In this document: positions 8,902 to 16,608 of the stretch, piece by piece
Layout of the letters: each line of letters starts with the position of its first letter
How positions within the stretch are numbered: the first letter of the stretch is position 1
DNA from: Micromonospora avicenniae
GTDB lineage: Bacteria > Actinomycetota > Actinomycetes > Mycobacteriales > Micromonosporaceae
Assembly (NCBI RefSeq): GCF_900156065.1
Contig: NZ_FTNF01000022.1
Span: 1-64,000, forward strand
Direction: 5' to 3'
Length of the DNA stretch: 64,000 nucleotides
Made by a program: the position numbers and the translations under genes
Notes under the pieces: model-generated
What the model was told of the DNA's origin: nothing
What the model saw: the letters and a program-made list of their open reading frames with translations, nothing else
The model's database searches: none

Positions 8902-8935
8902 GACTACCTCCTTCATCGGCGTGTGACGCCAGTAC

Positions 8936-8963
8936 GACGGAAGCGCCGGGGAGCGTTGTGACA
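8936..8963 (-). promoter_or_regulatory. ECF41-type promoter (TGTCACA-N17-CGTC)
   Basis: On the minus strand TGTCACA (8963-8957) and CGTC (8939-8936) are 17 nt apart and lie about 35 nt before the AhpD-like start. These match the published ECF41 promoter elements (TGTCACA and CGTC). The -35 box overlaps a 15-bp inverted repeat (8961-8975, ACAGGCC-G-GGCCTGT), which could bind another regulator. Confidence 0.75.
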
Positions 8964-9091
8964 GGCCGGGCCTGTGACGTCGTTCATTCCGGCCGGACAG
9001 CCTCCGTTCCGGTCACTGTCACTCACACCCCGGGAACCGGACACGTCCAACCGGTACACCCACGGGATCAGTCCCCGATCCGGGAGGAACG

Positions 9092-10648
9092 ATGACCGAA
9101 CTCGATCGACGTACGGTGCTGCGCGCGGGCCTGGTGGCCGGTGCCGGTGTGCTCGGCGGTCAGCTGCTCGGGGCGGCCGGCGCGGCGGCCGCACCCGCGT
9201 GGCGGCCGGCCGGGCGGCCCGTGCTCACCCACGGTGTGCAGAGCGGCGACGCGACGGCCGACTCCGCGCTGGTGTGGACCCGCGCCGACCGGCCCGGCCG
9301 GATGCTGGTGGAGGTGAGCCGCCGGCCCGACTTCCGTGGCGCCCGCCGGCTGACCGGCCCCGTGCTCGACCCGTCCGGCGACCTCACCGGCAAGGTGCGG
9401 TTGCGTGGGCTGCCCTCGGGCGAGCGGCTGCACTACCGGGTGCGGGTGGAGAGCCTCGACCGGCACGGGCTGGTCAGCGAGCCGTTGACCGGCACCCTGA
9501 CCACCGCCGCGCGCCCGCACGACCGCCGGGACGTGCGCTTCGTCTGGACCGGTGACATCGTCGGGCAGGGCTGGGGCATCGCCCCGGACTTCGGCGGCAT
9601 GTCGATCTTCCGGGCCATGCGGGCCACCCGTCCCGACTTCTACCTGTGCAGTGGGGACACGGTCTACGCCGACGGCCCGCTGACCGAGAGCGTGACCCTG
9701 CCGGACGGGCGGGTCTGGCGCAATGTCGTCACCCCGGAGAAGAGCAAGGTTGCCGAGACGCTGACCGAGTACCGGGGCCAGTACGCGTACAACCTGCTCG
9801 ACGAGCATCTGCGCCGGTTCGTCGCCGAGGTGCCGCAGATCAACCAGTGGGACGACCACGAGGTGACCAACAACTGGTACCCGGGGGAGGTGCTGAACGA
9901 CGACCGGTACACCGAGCGTCGGGTCGACGTGCTCGCCGCCCGGGCCCGGCAGGCGTTCCACGAGTGGGTGCCCACGCCGCTGGACGGGCGCCTCTACCGA
10001 CGGTTGTCGTACGGGTCGTGGCTGGACATGTTCGTGTTGGACATGCGCACGTGGAAGGACCCGAACGACGGCAACACTTACGCCGACCCGAACCGGGGTC
10101 TGCTCGGCCGGGAGCAGCGCGAATGGCTGATTCGGGAGCTGAAGCGGTCCCGGGCGACGTGGAAGGTGATCGCCGCGGACCTGCCGATCGGCGTGGTCGT
10201 ACCGGACGGCCCCGGCACCCAGGAGGGCGTGGCCCAGGGCGACCCGGGCGTGCCGGCCGGACGGGAGCTCGAGTTCGCCGAGGTGCTGCGGACGGCGCAC
10301 CGGGCCGGAGTGACAGGCATCGTCTTCCTCACCGCCGACGTCCACTACAGCGCCGCGCACCACTACGACCCGGCGCGGGCGGCGATCGGCGACTTCACCC
10401 CGTTCTGGGAGTTCGTCTCCGGCCCGGCGCACGCCGGCGCGTTCGGTCCGAACGCACTGGACGGCACGTTCGGCCCGGAGGCGGTGTTCGTACACGCTCC
10501 GCCCCGGTCGAACACCTCACCCGCCGAGGGATTCCAGCACTTCGGCGAGGTGAGCATCGACGGCGACACGGGTGCCTTCACCGTCCACCTGCGGGACCGC
10601 GACGGCGTCTCGCTCTGGAGCAGGACGCTGGCGGCCCCGACCAGCTGA
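9092..10648 (+). CDS. phoD: PhoD-type alkaline phosphatase/phosphodiesterase, Tat-exported
   Basis: PhoD enzymes release phosphate from mono- and diesters outside the cell, usually under phosphate starvation. The 518-residue product has a twin-arginine signal (R6-R7 in DRRTVLRAG, then a hydrophobic stretch ending in AGAAAA), a short beta-sandwich N-terminal domain, and the metallophosphatase core. Visible metal-site motifs include TGDIVG, CSGDTVYADGP, QWDDHEVTNNW and TADVHYSAAH. The start follows GGGAGGA. It is divergent from the ECF41 operon, and the two share about 190 bp of control region. I see no clear PhoP box, so phosphate control is an assumption. Confidence 0.92.
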   Translation: MTELDRRTVLRAGLVAGAGVLGGQLLGAAGAAAAPAWRPAGRPVLTHGVQSGDATADSALVWTRADRPGRMLVEVSRRPDFRGARRLTGPVLDPSGDLTGKVRLRGLPSGERLHYRVRVESLDRHGLVSEPLTGTLTTAARPHDRRDVRFVWTGDIVGQGWGIAPDFGGMSIFRAMRATRPDFYLCSGDTVYADGPLTESVTLPDGRVWRNVVTPEKSKVAETLTEYRGQYAYNLLDEHLRRFVAEVPQINQWDDHEVTNNWYPGEVLNDDRYTERRVDVLAARARQAFHEWVPTPLDGRLYRRLSYGSWLDMFVLDMRTWKDPNDGNTYADPNRGLLGREQREWLIRELKRSRATWKVIAADLPIGVVVPDGPGTQEGVAQGDPGVPAGRELEFAEVLRTAHRAGVTGIVFLTADVHYSAAHHYDPARAAIGDFTPFWEFVSGPAHAGAFGPNALDGTFGPEAVFVHAPPRSNTSPAEGFQHFGEVSIDGDTGAFTVHLRDRDGVSLWSRTLAAPTS

Positions 10649-10921
10649 CGGGAGGCGGTCAGCGGCGGCGGTGGCCCGGGACGCCGGGCCACCGCCTGGG
10701 AACTTCGGCGGTCCCGGGCGCGCCCCGGGGCCGCCGGCACATTCGGGTGACGGTCCCGCCATCCAGCGCCTACGTTGCCCGTCCGTCGGGTACAGAGGTA
10801 CGCGCACCTGCGATCCAGCCGTACCGGAGCGCAGCCCAGGGCGGCCACCACCCGTTCGAGGATCTGGGGTCCGTCCGCTACCGTGACACCGCCCGCTCGC
10901 ACACGATCTGCCGGAGGACCA

Positions 10922-11620
10922 GTGCCGCTGCTCTACACCATCGGCAAGCTCACCGTGGCGCCCACGATGCGGCTGGCTTTCCGCCCGACCGTGGAGGGGC
11001 TGGAGCATGTGCCGGAGACCGGTGGAGCGATCTTCGCCGGTAACCATCTCTCGGTCGCCGACGAGCTGTTCCTCGGCACGGTGGTGCCGCGGCATCTGGC
11101 GTTCTGGGCCAAGTCCGACTACTTCAAGGGCGTCGGGCTGAAGGGGGCGTTCTCGAAGTTCGTGCTCACCGGGCTCGGCGCGATCCCCGTCGAGCGGGCC
11201 GGTGGGCGGGCCGCGCTGTCCGCGTTCGACGCGGCGATCCCGGCGCTCAAGGCCGGCGAGCTGGTGGTCGTCTATCCGGAGGGAACCCGGTCGCCGGATG
11301 GTCGGCTCTACCGGGGACGCACCGGAGCGGTGCGGCTGGCGGTCGGCGCGGGAGTGCCGATCATCCCGGTCGGCACGATCGGTACCGAGAAGGTGCAGCC
11401 GATCGGTGCCCGGATCCCGCGTCCCGGCACCGGTAAGGTCACCATCCGGTTCGGCAAGCCTCTGGACTTCACCGGGCGTCCGGATGACAGCGCCTCGTTG
11501 CGTGCCATGACGGACGAGGTGATGAGCGAGATCCAGAAACTCACCGGCCAGGAGTACGTCTCGCGGTACGCGCCGATGCTGCGCCTCCAGCAGAGCCCGA
11601 CCCGCCCCGATCCCGTCTGA
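10922..11620 (+). CDS. plsC: 1-acylglycerol-3-phosphate O-acyltransferase (PlsC family)
   Basis: Members of this family move an acyl chain to lysophosphatidic acid or related acceptors at the inner membrane face. The 232-residue product has the HX4D catalytic motif (H42 and D47 in NHLSVADE) and the YPEGTR acceptor-site motif (118-123). It also has a PIIPVG block further on. The GTG at 10922 is the true start because GGAGG lies 4 nt upstream and the family begins near here; longer in-frame readings have no support. There is no partner gene in the same direction. The precise acyl acceptor cannot be told from the sequence. Confidence 0.88.
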   Translation: MPLLYTIGKLTVAPTMRLAFRPTVEGLEHVPETGGAIFAGNHLSVADELFLGTVVPRHLAFWAKSDYFKGVGLKGAFSKFVLTGLGAIPVERAGGRAALSAFDAAIPALKAGELVVVYPEGTRSPDGRLYRGRTGAVRLAVGAGVPIIPVGTIGTEKVQPIGARIPRPGTGKVTIRFGKPLDFTGRPDDSASLRAMTDEVMSEIQKLTGQEYVSRYAPMLRLQQSPTRPDPV

Positions 11621-11822
11621 GCCGCTGGACTGGCAGCGGGAGGCGACCGACCGATTCCGGCTGACGCCGGGCGGGTTCGGTGCAACGGCCGTCCGCGCAC
11701 GGCGATCGTCACCGGGCTCTTCCGGGTGAGGCCTGTCCATGTTGCACAGTCGAGCTGTGCGTACCGGCGGGATTCCCGCCCCGGTCGCCCGGGACGGGTG
11801 CAACGGCGGGCCGGTGGCCGGC

Positions 11823-13439
11823 TCAGTTCCGGTCCGAGCTGACGATCTGGCCGCGCAGGGTGTCGAGCAGGCCGGCACTGTCCTGCAGGGAGAGGCGGGT
11901 GAAGACCGCGCTGGCGATGCTGCCGTGGTCGACCGACGTGCAGACGACCACCGCGTCACCCTCGGCGCGTCCCACCGCGCAGCGCTGGTGCCGGCCGCGT
12001 ACGCCCGTGTCGACGGTTTCGACGGAACCGAGCTGGTACTTCTCGGTGAGCCGAGCGATCTCGTCGTCCGCGGCCGATTCGGGGTCGAACCGGAAGCCGG
12101 TGCCGCCGAAGACGGTCACCTGCTTGCCGTCCGGGTTCGCGTAGACGCCGGCGAAGGTGTCCTCGGCGAGCAGGTGCGCCTTGCGTACCTCCGCCTCGAG
12201 CTGCTGGGCGGCCTGCGTGCTGCGGCCGTCCTGCCGTAGCGACAGGTCGGCTACCCGGGCGGGGAGCGCGGCGTGAGCCGGGTACTGCGACCAGATCGGC
12301 ATCCCGTAGTACGCCGGGCAGCCACAGCAGCAGGCGAGGGCGAGCAGCAGCAGCCACGGCCAGCGGCGTCGCTTCCGGACCGGGACGGGCACGTACCCCT
12401 TCGGGGCCCGCGAACCGGGCGGCGGCGCGGCCGGTGGCGGAGCGGGCCGTCGCTTGGACCGGCGCTGTCTCGGCGGCGCGACCGGTTGCGGTGGTAGTGG
12501 TGCGGCCGGTTGCGGCGGTAGTGCTGCGCCCGGTTGCGGCGGTAGTGCTGCGGCCGGTGGTGGTGCTGGCGGGCCCGCCGCCGGCTGCCGGGCCGGCGCG
12601 CTCGGTGGCGAGGGAACCGGGTGGACGGGCGACGGCACCGGGCGCGCGACCGGCGGCGGTGGGGCCGGTGCGGGGGGCCCGGAGTAGGGGCGCGTCGGCG
12701 GAGCGGGTGGGTAGGGCAGCGTCGGCGGCAGGGCCGGCAGTTCGGCCGAGGGCAGCTCCCAGCCGCCGGTGTCCGCGCCGGCCCAGGGATCCACCGGGAT
12801 CCGGTGTTCGGGCGACTCGGGCATCGGCGGCGGGGTCGGCTCGGCGGACTCGCCCCAGGAACGTCGCCGTGGCGGTGGCGGCGGCACCGGGGCGGAACCG
12901 CTCCAGCGCGGCGCCGGGTCGGCTGCCTCGCCGACGGGCAGCGGCTTGGTGCCGGCGGGACCGTCGGGCTGTGGCGCGTCTCCGCCCGTCGGCGCGGTCT
13001 CGTCGAGGCGGCCGCCCTCGCGCTCGTCGACGGCGGTGGACTCCGTCGGGTCGGTGCCCGCGGGCCCGTCGGTCCTCGTCGGTTCGTCGAGGCGGAGCGT
13101 GCCGTCCGTCCGGTCTGCTGGCGCGGTCTCGTCGAGGCGGCGCGTGCCGTCGGTCGGGTCCGCGGGCGCGGTCTCGTCGAGGCGGTGTGTGCCGTCGGGA
13201 CCGATCGGGTCGTCCGGCCCGCTCGTGGTCGGCGCGTCAGTGGGAGCGGCGACCGAACCGCCGGGCGGAGCCGCCGGGCCCGTGGCGGCGGCTTCCGGTG
13301 GTGCGGGGGAGGGATCGGGCTGTCCGGCTGGTGTGGGGGAGGGATCGGGCTGTCCGGCGACGGCCGGATCACGGTCCGACCCCGTGCCCGGGGGGTTCCC
13401 GTGGGCCGGCCGGTCCGCCCCCGGCTGCGGCTCCGGCAT
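11823..13439 (-). CDS. Proline-rich membrane-anchored protein of unknown function
   Basis: The 538-residue product has a long Pro/Ala/Asp-rich N-terminal part (about 1-355) with internal repeats, probably disordered and cytoplasmic. A basic stretch (RKRRRW) leads into one Cys-rich membrane segment at about 360-380, and an outside domain of about 150 residues ends the protein. The outside domain is a paralogue of the domain in the protein encoded at 411-1094, with the same VFGGT, Cys-x12-Cys and DHGS landmarks. The ATG at 13439 follows GAGGAGA. The arrangement resembles a scaffold or sensor with a disordered tail, but there is no kinase or enzyme domain. The gene is divergent from the radical SAM gene. 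Confidence 0.8.
   Translation of the reverse strand: MPEPQPGADRPAHGNPPGTGSDRDPAVAGQPDPSPTPAGQPDPSPAPPEAAATGPAAPPGGSVAAPTDAPTTSGPDDPIGPDGTHRLDETAPADPTDGTRRLDETAPADRTDGTLRLDEPTRTDGPAGTDPTESTAVDEREGGRLDETAPTGGDAPQPDGPAGTKPLPVGEAADPAPRWSGSAPVPPPPPRRRSWGESAEPTPPPMPESPEHRIPVDPWAGADTGGWELPSAELPALPPTLPYPPAPPTRPYSGPPAPAPPPPVARPVPSPVHPVPSPPSAPARQPAAGPPAPPPAAALPPQPGAALPPQPAAPLPPQPVAPPRQRRSKRRPAPPPAAPPPGSRAPKGYVPVPVRKRRRWPWLLLLALACCCGCPAYYGMPIWSQYPAHAALPARVADLSLRQDGRSTQAAQQLEAEVRKAHLLAEDTFAGVYANPDGKQVTVFGGTGFRFDPESAADDEIARLTEKYQLGSVETVDTGVRGRHQRCAVGRAEGDAVVVCTSVDHGSIASAVFTRLSLQDSAGLLDTLRGQIVSSDRN
13081..13215 (-). repeat. Three tandem 45-bp coding repeats
   Basis: Three adjoining 45-bp units (starting at 13081, 13126 and 13171) share the core TCGTCGAGG and encode 15-residue repeats with the core RLDETAPAD. 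A further degenerate copy lies near 12990. They lie inside the disordered N-terminal part of the proline-rich protein. Confidence 0.75.
13301..13360 (-). repeat. Two tandem 30-bp coding repeats
   Basis: Positions 13301-13328 and 13331-13358 differ at a single base over 28. They encode two copies of a QPDPSP unit in the same proline-rich protein. Near-identity suggests recent duplication or slippage. Confidence 0.8.
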
Positions 13440-13613
13440 CCGGCAATCTCCTCTCGCGCCGACCCGAGGTTAGTACCGGTCCGCCACGCGCGGGGAGCCG
13501 ACCACCGCGCCTCGGACGGTGCTGGTGGCTGACCAGCGCGGGGACGGACCGGGTGAGCCGCCGCCCGTGCCGGCGGGCCGCCGCCGCGCGCGTGGCCGCC
13601 ACCGGTGCTCGCG

Positions 13614-13619
13614 TACGCT
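13614..13619 (+). promoter_or_regulatory. -10 box for the leaderless radical SAM gene
   Basis: TACGCT ends 8 nt before the ATG at 13628, with no Shine-Dalgarno sequence in between. Confidence 0.5.
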
Positions 13620-13627
13620 TGGGCATC

Positions 13628-15613
13628 ATGAGCGTCCAGTCCACGACGCCGCGCCCGGTCGCGGCCAACTCCGTTTGGCCCCAGCTGGAGTCGCTGCTGC
13701 CTCAGGTGACCAAGCCCATCCAGTACGTCGGTGGTGAGCTGGGGGCGGTGGTGAAGGACTGGGACGCGGCGGCGGTTCGCTGGGCGCTGATGTACCCGGA
13801 CGCGTACGAGGTGGGTCTGCCCAACCAGGGTGTGCAGATCCTCTACGAGGTGCTCAACGAGCTGCCCGACGTGCTGGCCGAGCGGACGTACGCGGTCTGG
13901 CCGGACCTGGAGAAGCTGATGCGCGCGCACCGCGTGCCGCAGTTCACCGTCGACGCCCACCGCCCGGTGCGTGACTTCGACGTGTTCGGCATCTCCTTCG
14001 CCACCGAGCTGGGCTACACGAACCTGCTCACCGCCATCGACCTGGCCGGCATTCCGCTGCTCGCGGCCGACCGCACCGACGCCGACCCGGTGGTCCTGGC
14101 TGGCGGGCACGCCGCGTTCAACCCGGAGCCGATCGCCGACTTCATCGACGCCGCCGTGCTCGGCGACGGCGAGGAGGCGGTCCTGGAGATCACCGCGATC
14201 GTCCGGGAGTGGAAGGCCGAGGGCTGCCCGGGCGGGCGTGACGAGCTGCTGCTGCGGCTCGCCCGTACCGAGAGCGTGTACGTGCCGCGCTTCTACGACG
14301 TGGACTACCTGCCGGACGGCCGGATCCAGCGGGTCGTGCCGAACCGGGCGGACGTGCCGTTCCGGGTGCACAAGCGCACGACCATGGACCTGGACGCCTG
14401 GCCGTACCCGAAGAAGCCGCTGGTGCCGCTCGCCGAGACGGTCCACGAGCGGTACGCGGTGGAGATCTTCCGGGGCTGCACCCGCGGCTGCCGGTTCTGC
14501 CAGGCGGGCATGATCACCAGGCCGGTGCGGGAACGCTCCATCACCACGGTGGGGCAGATGGTGCAGGAGGGGCTGGAGTTCTCCGGCTTCCACGAGGTGG
14601 GGCTGCTCTCCCTCTCGTCCGCCGACCACTCCGAGATCGGCGACATGTGCTCCGGCCTGGCCGAGCAGTACGCGGGCACCAACGTGTCGCTCTCGCTGCC
14701 GTCGACCCGGGTGGACGCCTTCAACATCGACCTGGCCCAGGAGCTGTCCCGCAACGGCCGGCGGACCGGTCTGACCTTCGCCCCCGAGGGCGGGTCGGAG
14801 CGGATCCGCAAGGTGATCAACAAGATGGTGTCGAAGGACGACCTCATCCGCACCGTGGTCACCGCCTACACCAACGGCTGGCGGCAGGTGAAGCTCTACT
14901 TCATGTGCGGCCTCCCCACCGAGACCGACGACGACGTCCTCGAGATCGCCGACATGGCGCACGAGGTCATCCGGGCCGGGCGGGCGGCCACCGGTTCCAA
15001 GGACATCCGCTGCACGGTCTCCATCGGTGGATTCGTGCCGAAGCCGCACACCCCCTTCCAGTGGGCTGCGATGGAGCGGCCCGAGGTCATCGACGGCCGG
15101 CTCAAGCTGCTCAAGCAGGCGATCAACGCCGACCGGTCGCTGGGCCGGGCCATCGGCTTCCGCTACCACGACGGCGAACCGTCGCTGATCGAGGGGCTGC
15201 TCAGCCGGGGTGACCGCCGGGTCGGGGCGGTGATCCGCAAGGTGTGGGAGAACGGTGGCCGGTTCGACGGTTGGAGCGAGCACTTCTCCTACCAGCGCTG
15301 GGTGGACGCCGCGGCCGAGGTGCTGCCCGCGTTCGGGGTCGACCTGGACTGGTACACCACGCGTGAGCGTGACGAGCTCGAGGTTCTCCCGTGGGACCAC
15401 CTGGACTCCGGGCTGGACAAGGACTGGCTCTGGCAGGACTGGCAGGACTCGCTGAGCGAGTACGAGCAGGACGACTGCCGTTGGACGCCGTGCTTCGACT
15501 GCGGTGTGTGCCCGGCGATGGACACCGAGATCCAAATCGGGCCAACCGGTAAGAAGTTGCTCCCGCTGACGCCGGTGAACGGGTTGAAACTGCCCGCCGG
15601 CACCCAGCAGTAG
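13628..15613 (+). CDS. Radical SAM protein with B12-binding-like N-terminus (TIGR03960 type)
   Basis: The 661-residue product has an N-terminal cobalamin-binding-like domain (about 50-200) and a radical SAM core with the cluster-binding motif CTRGCRFC (C284, C288, C291). A C-terminal extension contains an extra Cys cluster (CFDCGVCPAMD). It matches the family TIGR03960, whose reaction is unknown; it is almost always followed by a DUF2344/TIGR03936 gene, as here. Elsewhere the two are fused or adjacent upstream of rne and rplU, which suggests a role in RNA or ribosome modification. The ATG is supported by the -10 box 8 nt upstream. Family assignment is firm; function is not known. Confidence 0.9.
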   Translation: MSVQSTTPRPVAANSVWPQLESLLPQVTKPIQYVGGELGAVVKDWDAAAVRWALMYPDAYEVGLPNQGVQILYEVLNELPDVLAERTYAVWPDLEKLMRAHRVPQFTVDAHRPVRDFDVFGISFATELGYTNLLTAIDLAGIPLLAADRTDADPVVLAGGHAAFNPEPIADFIDAAVLGDGEEAVLEITAIVREWKAEGCPGGRDELLLRLARTESVYVPRFYDVDYLPDGRIQRVVPNRADVPFRVHKRTTMDLDAWPYPKKPLVPLAETVHERYAVEIFRGCTRGCRFCQAGMITRPVRERSITTVGQMVQEGLEFSGFHEVGLLSLSSADHSEIGDMCSGLAEQYAGTNVSLSLPSTRVDAFNIDLAQELSRNGRRTGLTFAPEGGSERIRKVINKMVSKDDLIRTVVTAYTNGWRQVKLYFMCGLPTETDDDVLEIADMAHEVIRAGRAATGSKDIRCTVSIGGFVPKPHTPFQWAAMERPEVIDGRLKLLKQAINADRSLGRAIGFRYHDGEPSLIEGLLSRGDRRVGAVIRKVWENGGRFDGWSEHFSYQRWVDAAAEVLPAFGVDLDWYTTRERDELEVLPWDHLDSGLDKDWLWQDWQDSLSEYEQDDCRWTPCFDCGVCPAMDTEIQIGPTGKKLLPLTPVNGLKLPAGTQQ

Positions 15614-15701
15614 CGTCGAGAGGTCTCCGCCCCGGCCGCGTACCGTCACGGACCCTGCGCCAGGATGGGGCGGACACGCAGGTACATCCGAGGAGTTCAC
15701 G

Positions 15702-16478
15702 ATCGCCAGAAAGCCTCAGCCCGAGGGCGGCCAGGCGCCCGTCGTCCAGCGGGTTCGAATCCGGTACGCCAAGCGTGGCCCGCTGCGGTTCACCTCGCAC
15801 CGGGACTTCGCCCGGGCCTTCGAGCGCGCGCTGCGCCGGGCCGGCGTGCCGATCGCCTTCTCCCAGGGCTTCACCCCGCACCCGAAGATCTCGTACGCCT
15901 CCGCCGCGCCCACCGGCGTGGGTAGTGAGGCGGAGTACCTGGAGATCGGCCTGCGCGAGCCGGTCGACCCGGCGCGGCTGCGTGACGCCCTGGACGCGGC
16001 GCTCTCGCCCGGGCTCGACGTGCTCGACGCCGTGGAGGCGGCCGGCGGCAGCCTCGCCGACCGGATCGAGGCGTCCCGCTGGCGGATCGAACTGCCCGAC
16101 GTCGACCCGGCCGCGCTGGAGCGGGCGGTGACGGCGTTCACGGCAGCCGGGGAGATCCAGGTCGAGCGGATGACCAAGCAGGGGCGGCGCACCTTCGACG
16201 CGCGTGCCGCCGTCATCGCCATCGATATGCTCCCACCGTCGGAGACGCCTTCCGGGGAACCGGCCGTACCGTGTGCGATACTCGAAGTGGTCGTGCGGCA
16301 GGTCACCCCGTCCGTACGACCCGATGACGTCCTTTCCGGCCTCCGCGTGGTGGCCGGCCTGGAGCCGCCGGTTCCGCCGAGAGTGACTCGGCTGGCTCAG
16401 GGCACGCTGACCGCGCAGGGCGAGATCGTGGATCCGTTGGATGCGGACCGCGACGGGGCAACCATCGGTGAACGCTGA
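15702..16478 (+). CDS. DUF2344 / TIGR03936 protein, apparent ATC start
   Basis: The 258-residue product matches the DUF2344 family, the regular partner of the TIGR03960 radical SAM protein. The conserved family start (VQRVRIRYAKRGPLRFTSHRD) lies upstream of the first usable GTG at 15846, so translation must begin earlier. Between the preceding stop and 15846 there is no in-frame ATG, GTG or TTG. The only well placed candidate is ATC at 15702, with GAGGAG (15690-15695) 6 nt upstream. I therefore take ATC as the start; a sequencing error is the alternative. The protein probably works with the radical SAM enzyme on an RNA or protein substrate, which is unproven. Confidence 0.85.
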   Translation: MARKPQPEGGQAPVVQRVRIRYAKRGPLRFTSHRDFARAFERALRRAGVPIAFSQGFTPHPKISYASAAPTGVGSEAEYLEIGLREPVDPARLRDALDAALSPGLDVLDAVEAAGGSLADRIEASRWRIELPDVDPAALERAVTAFTAAGEIQVERMTKQGRRTFDARAAVIAIDMLPPSETPSGEPAVPCAILEVVVRQVTPSVRPDDVLSGLRVVAGLEPPVPPRVTRLAQGTLTAQGEIVDPLDADRDGATIGER

Positions 16479-16608
16479 CCGACGGTCAGTGTTCGAGTAG
16501 GCAGACTTCGGCGGTCGCGCACCTCGCGCACCGGCGGAACACCTTTTGCGGCGACCCTGCGTGGCAGCGCTCACCCGCGCCCGGGGCAGCCAGAACTGGA
16601 GAACGTCC

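Noticed and set aside
15665..15925. Alternative ATG at 15665 as the start of the gene after the radical SAM gene
   Set aside because: It is in a different frame from the DUF2344 domain and gives an Arg/Pro-rich product with no family match.
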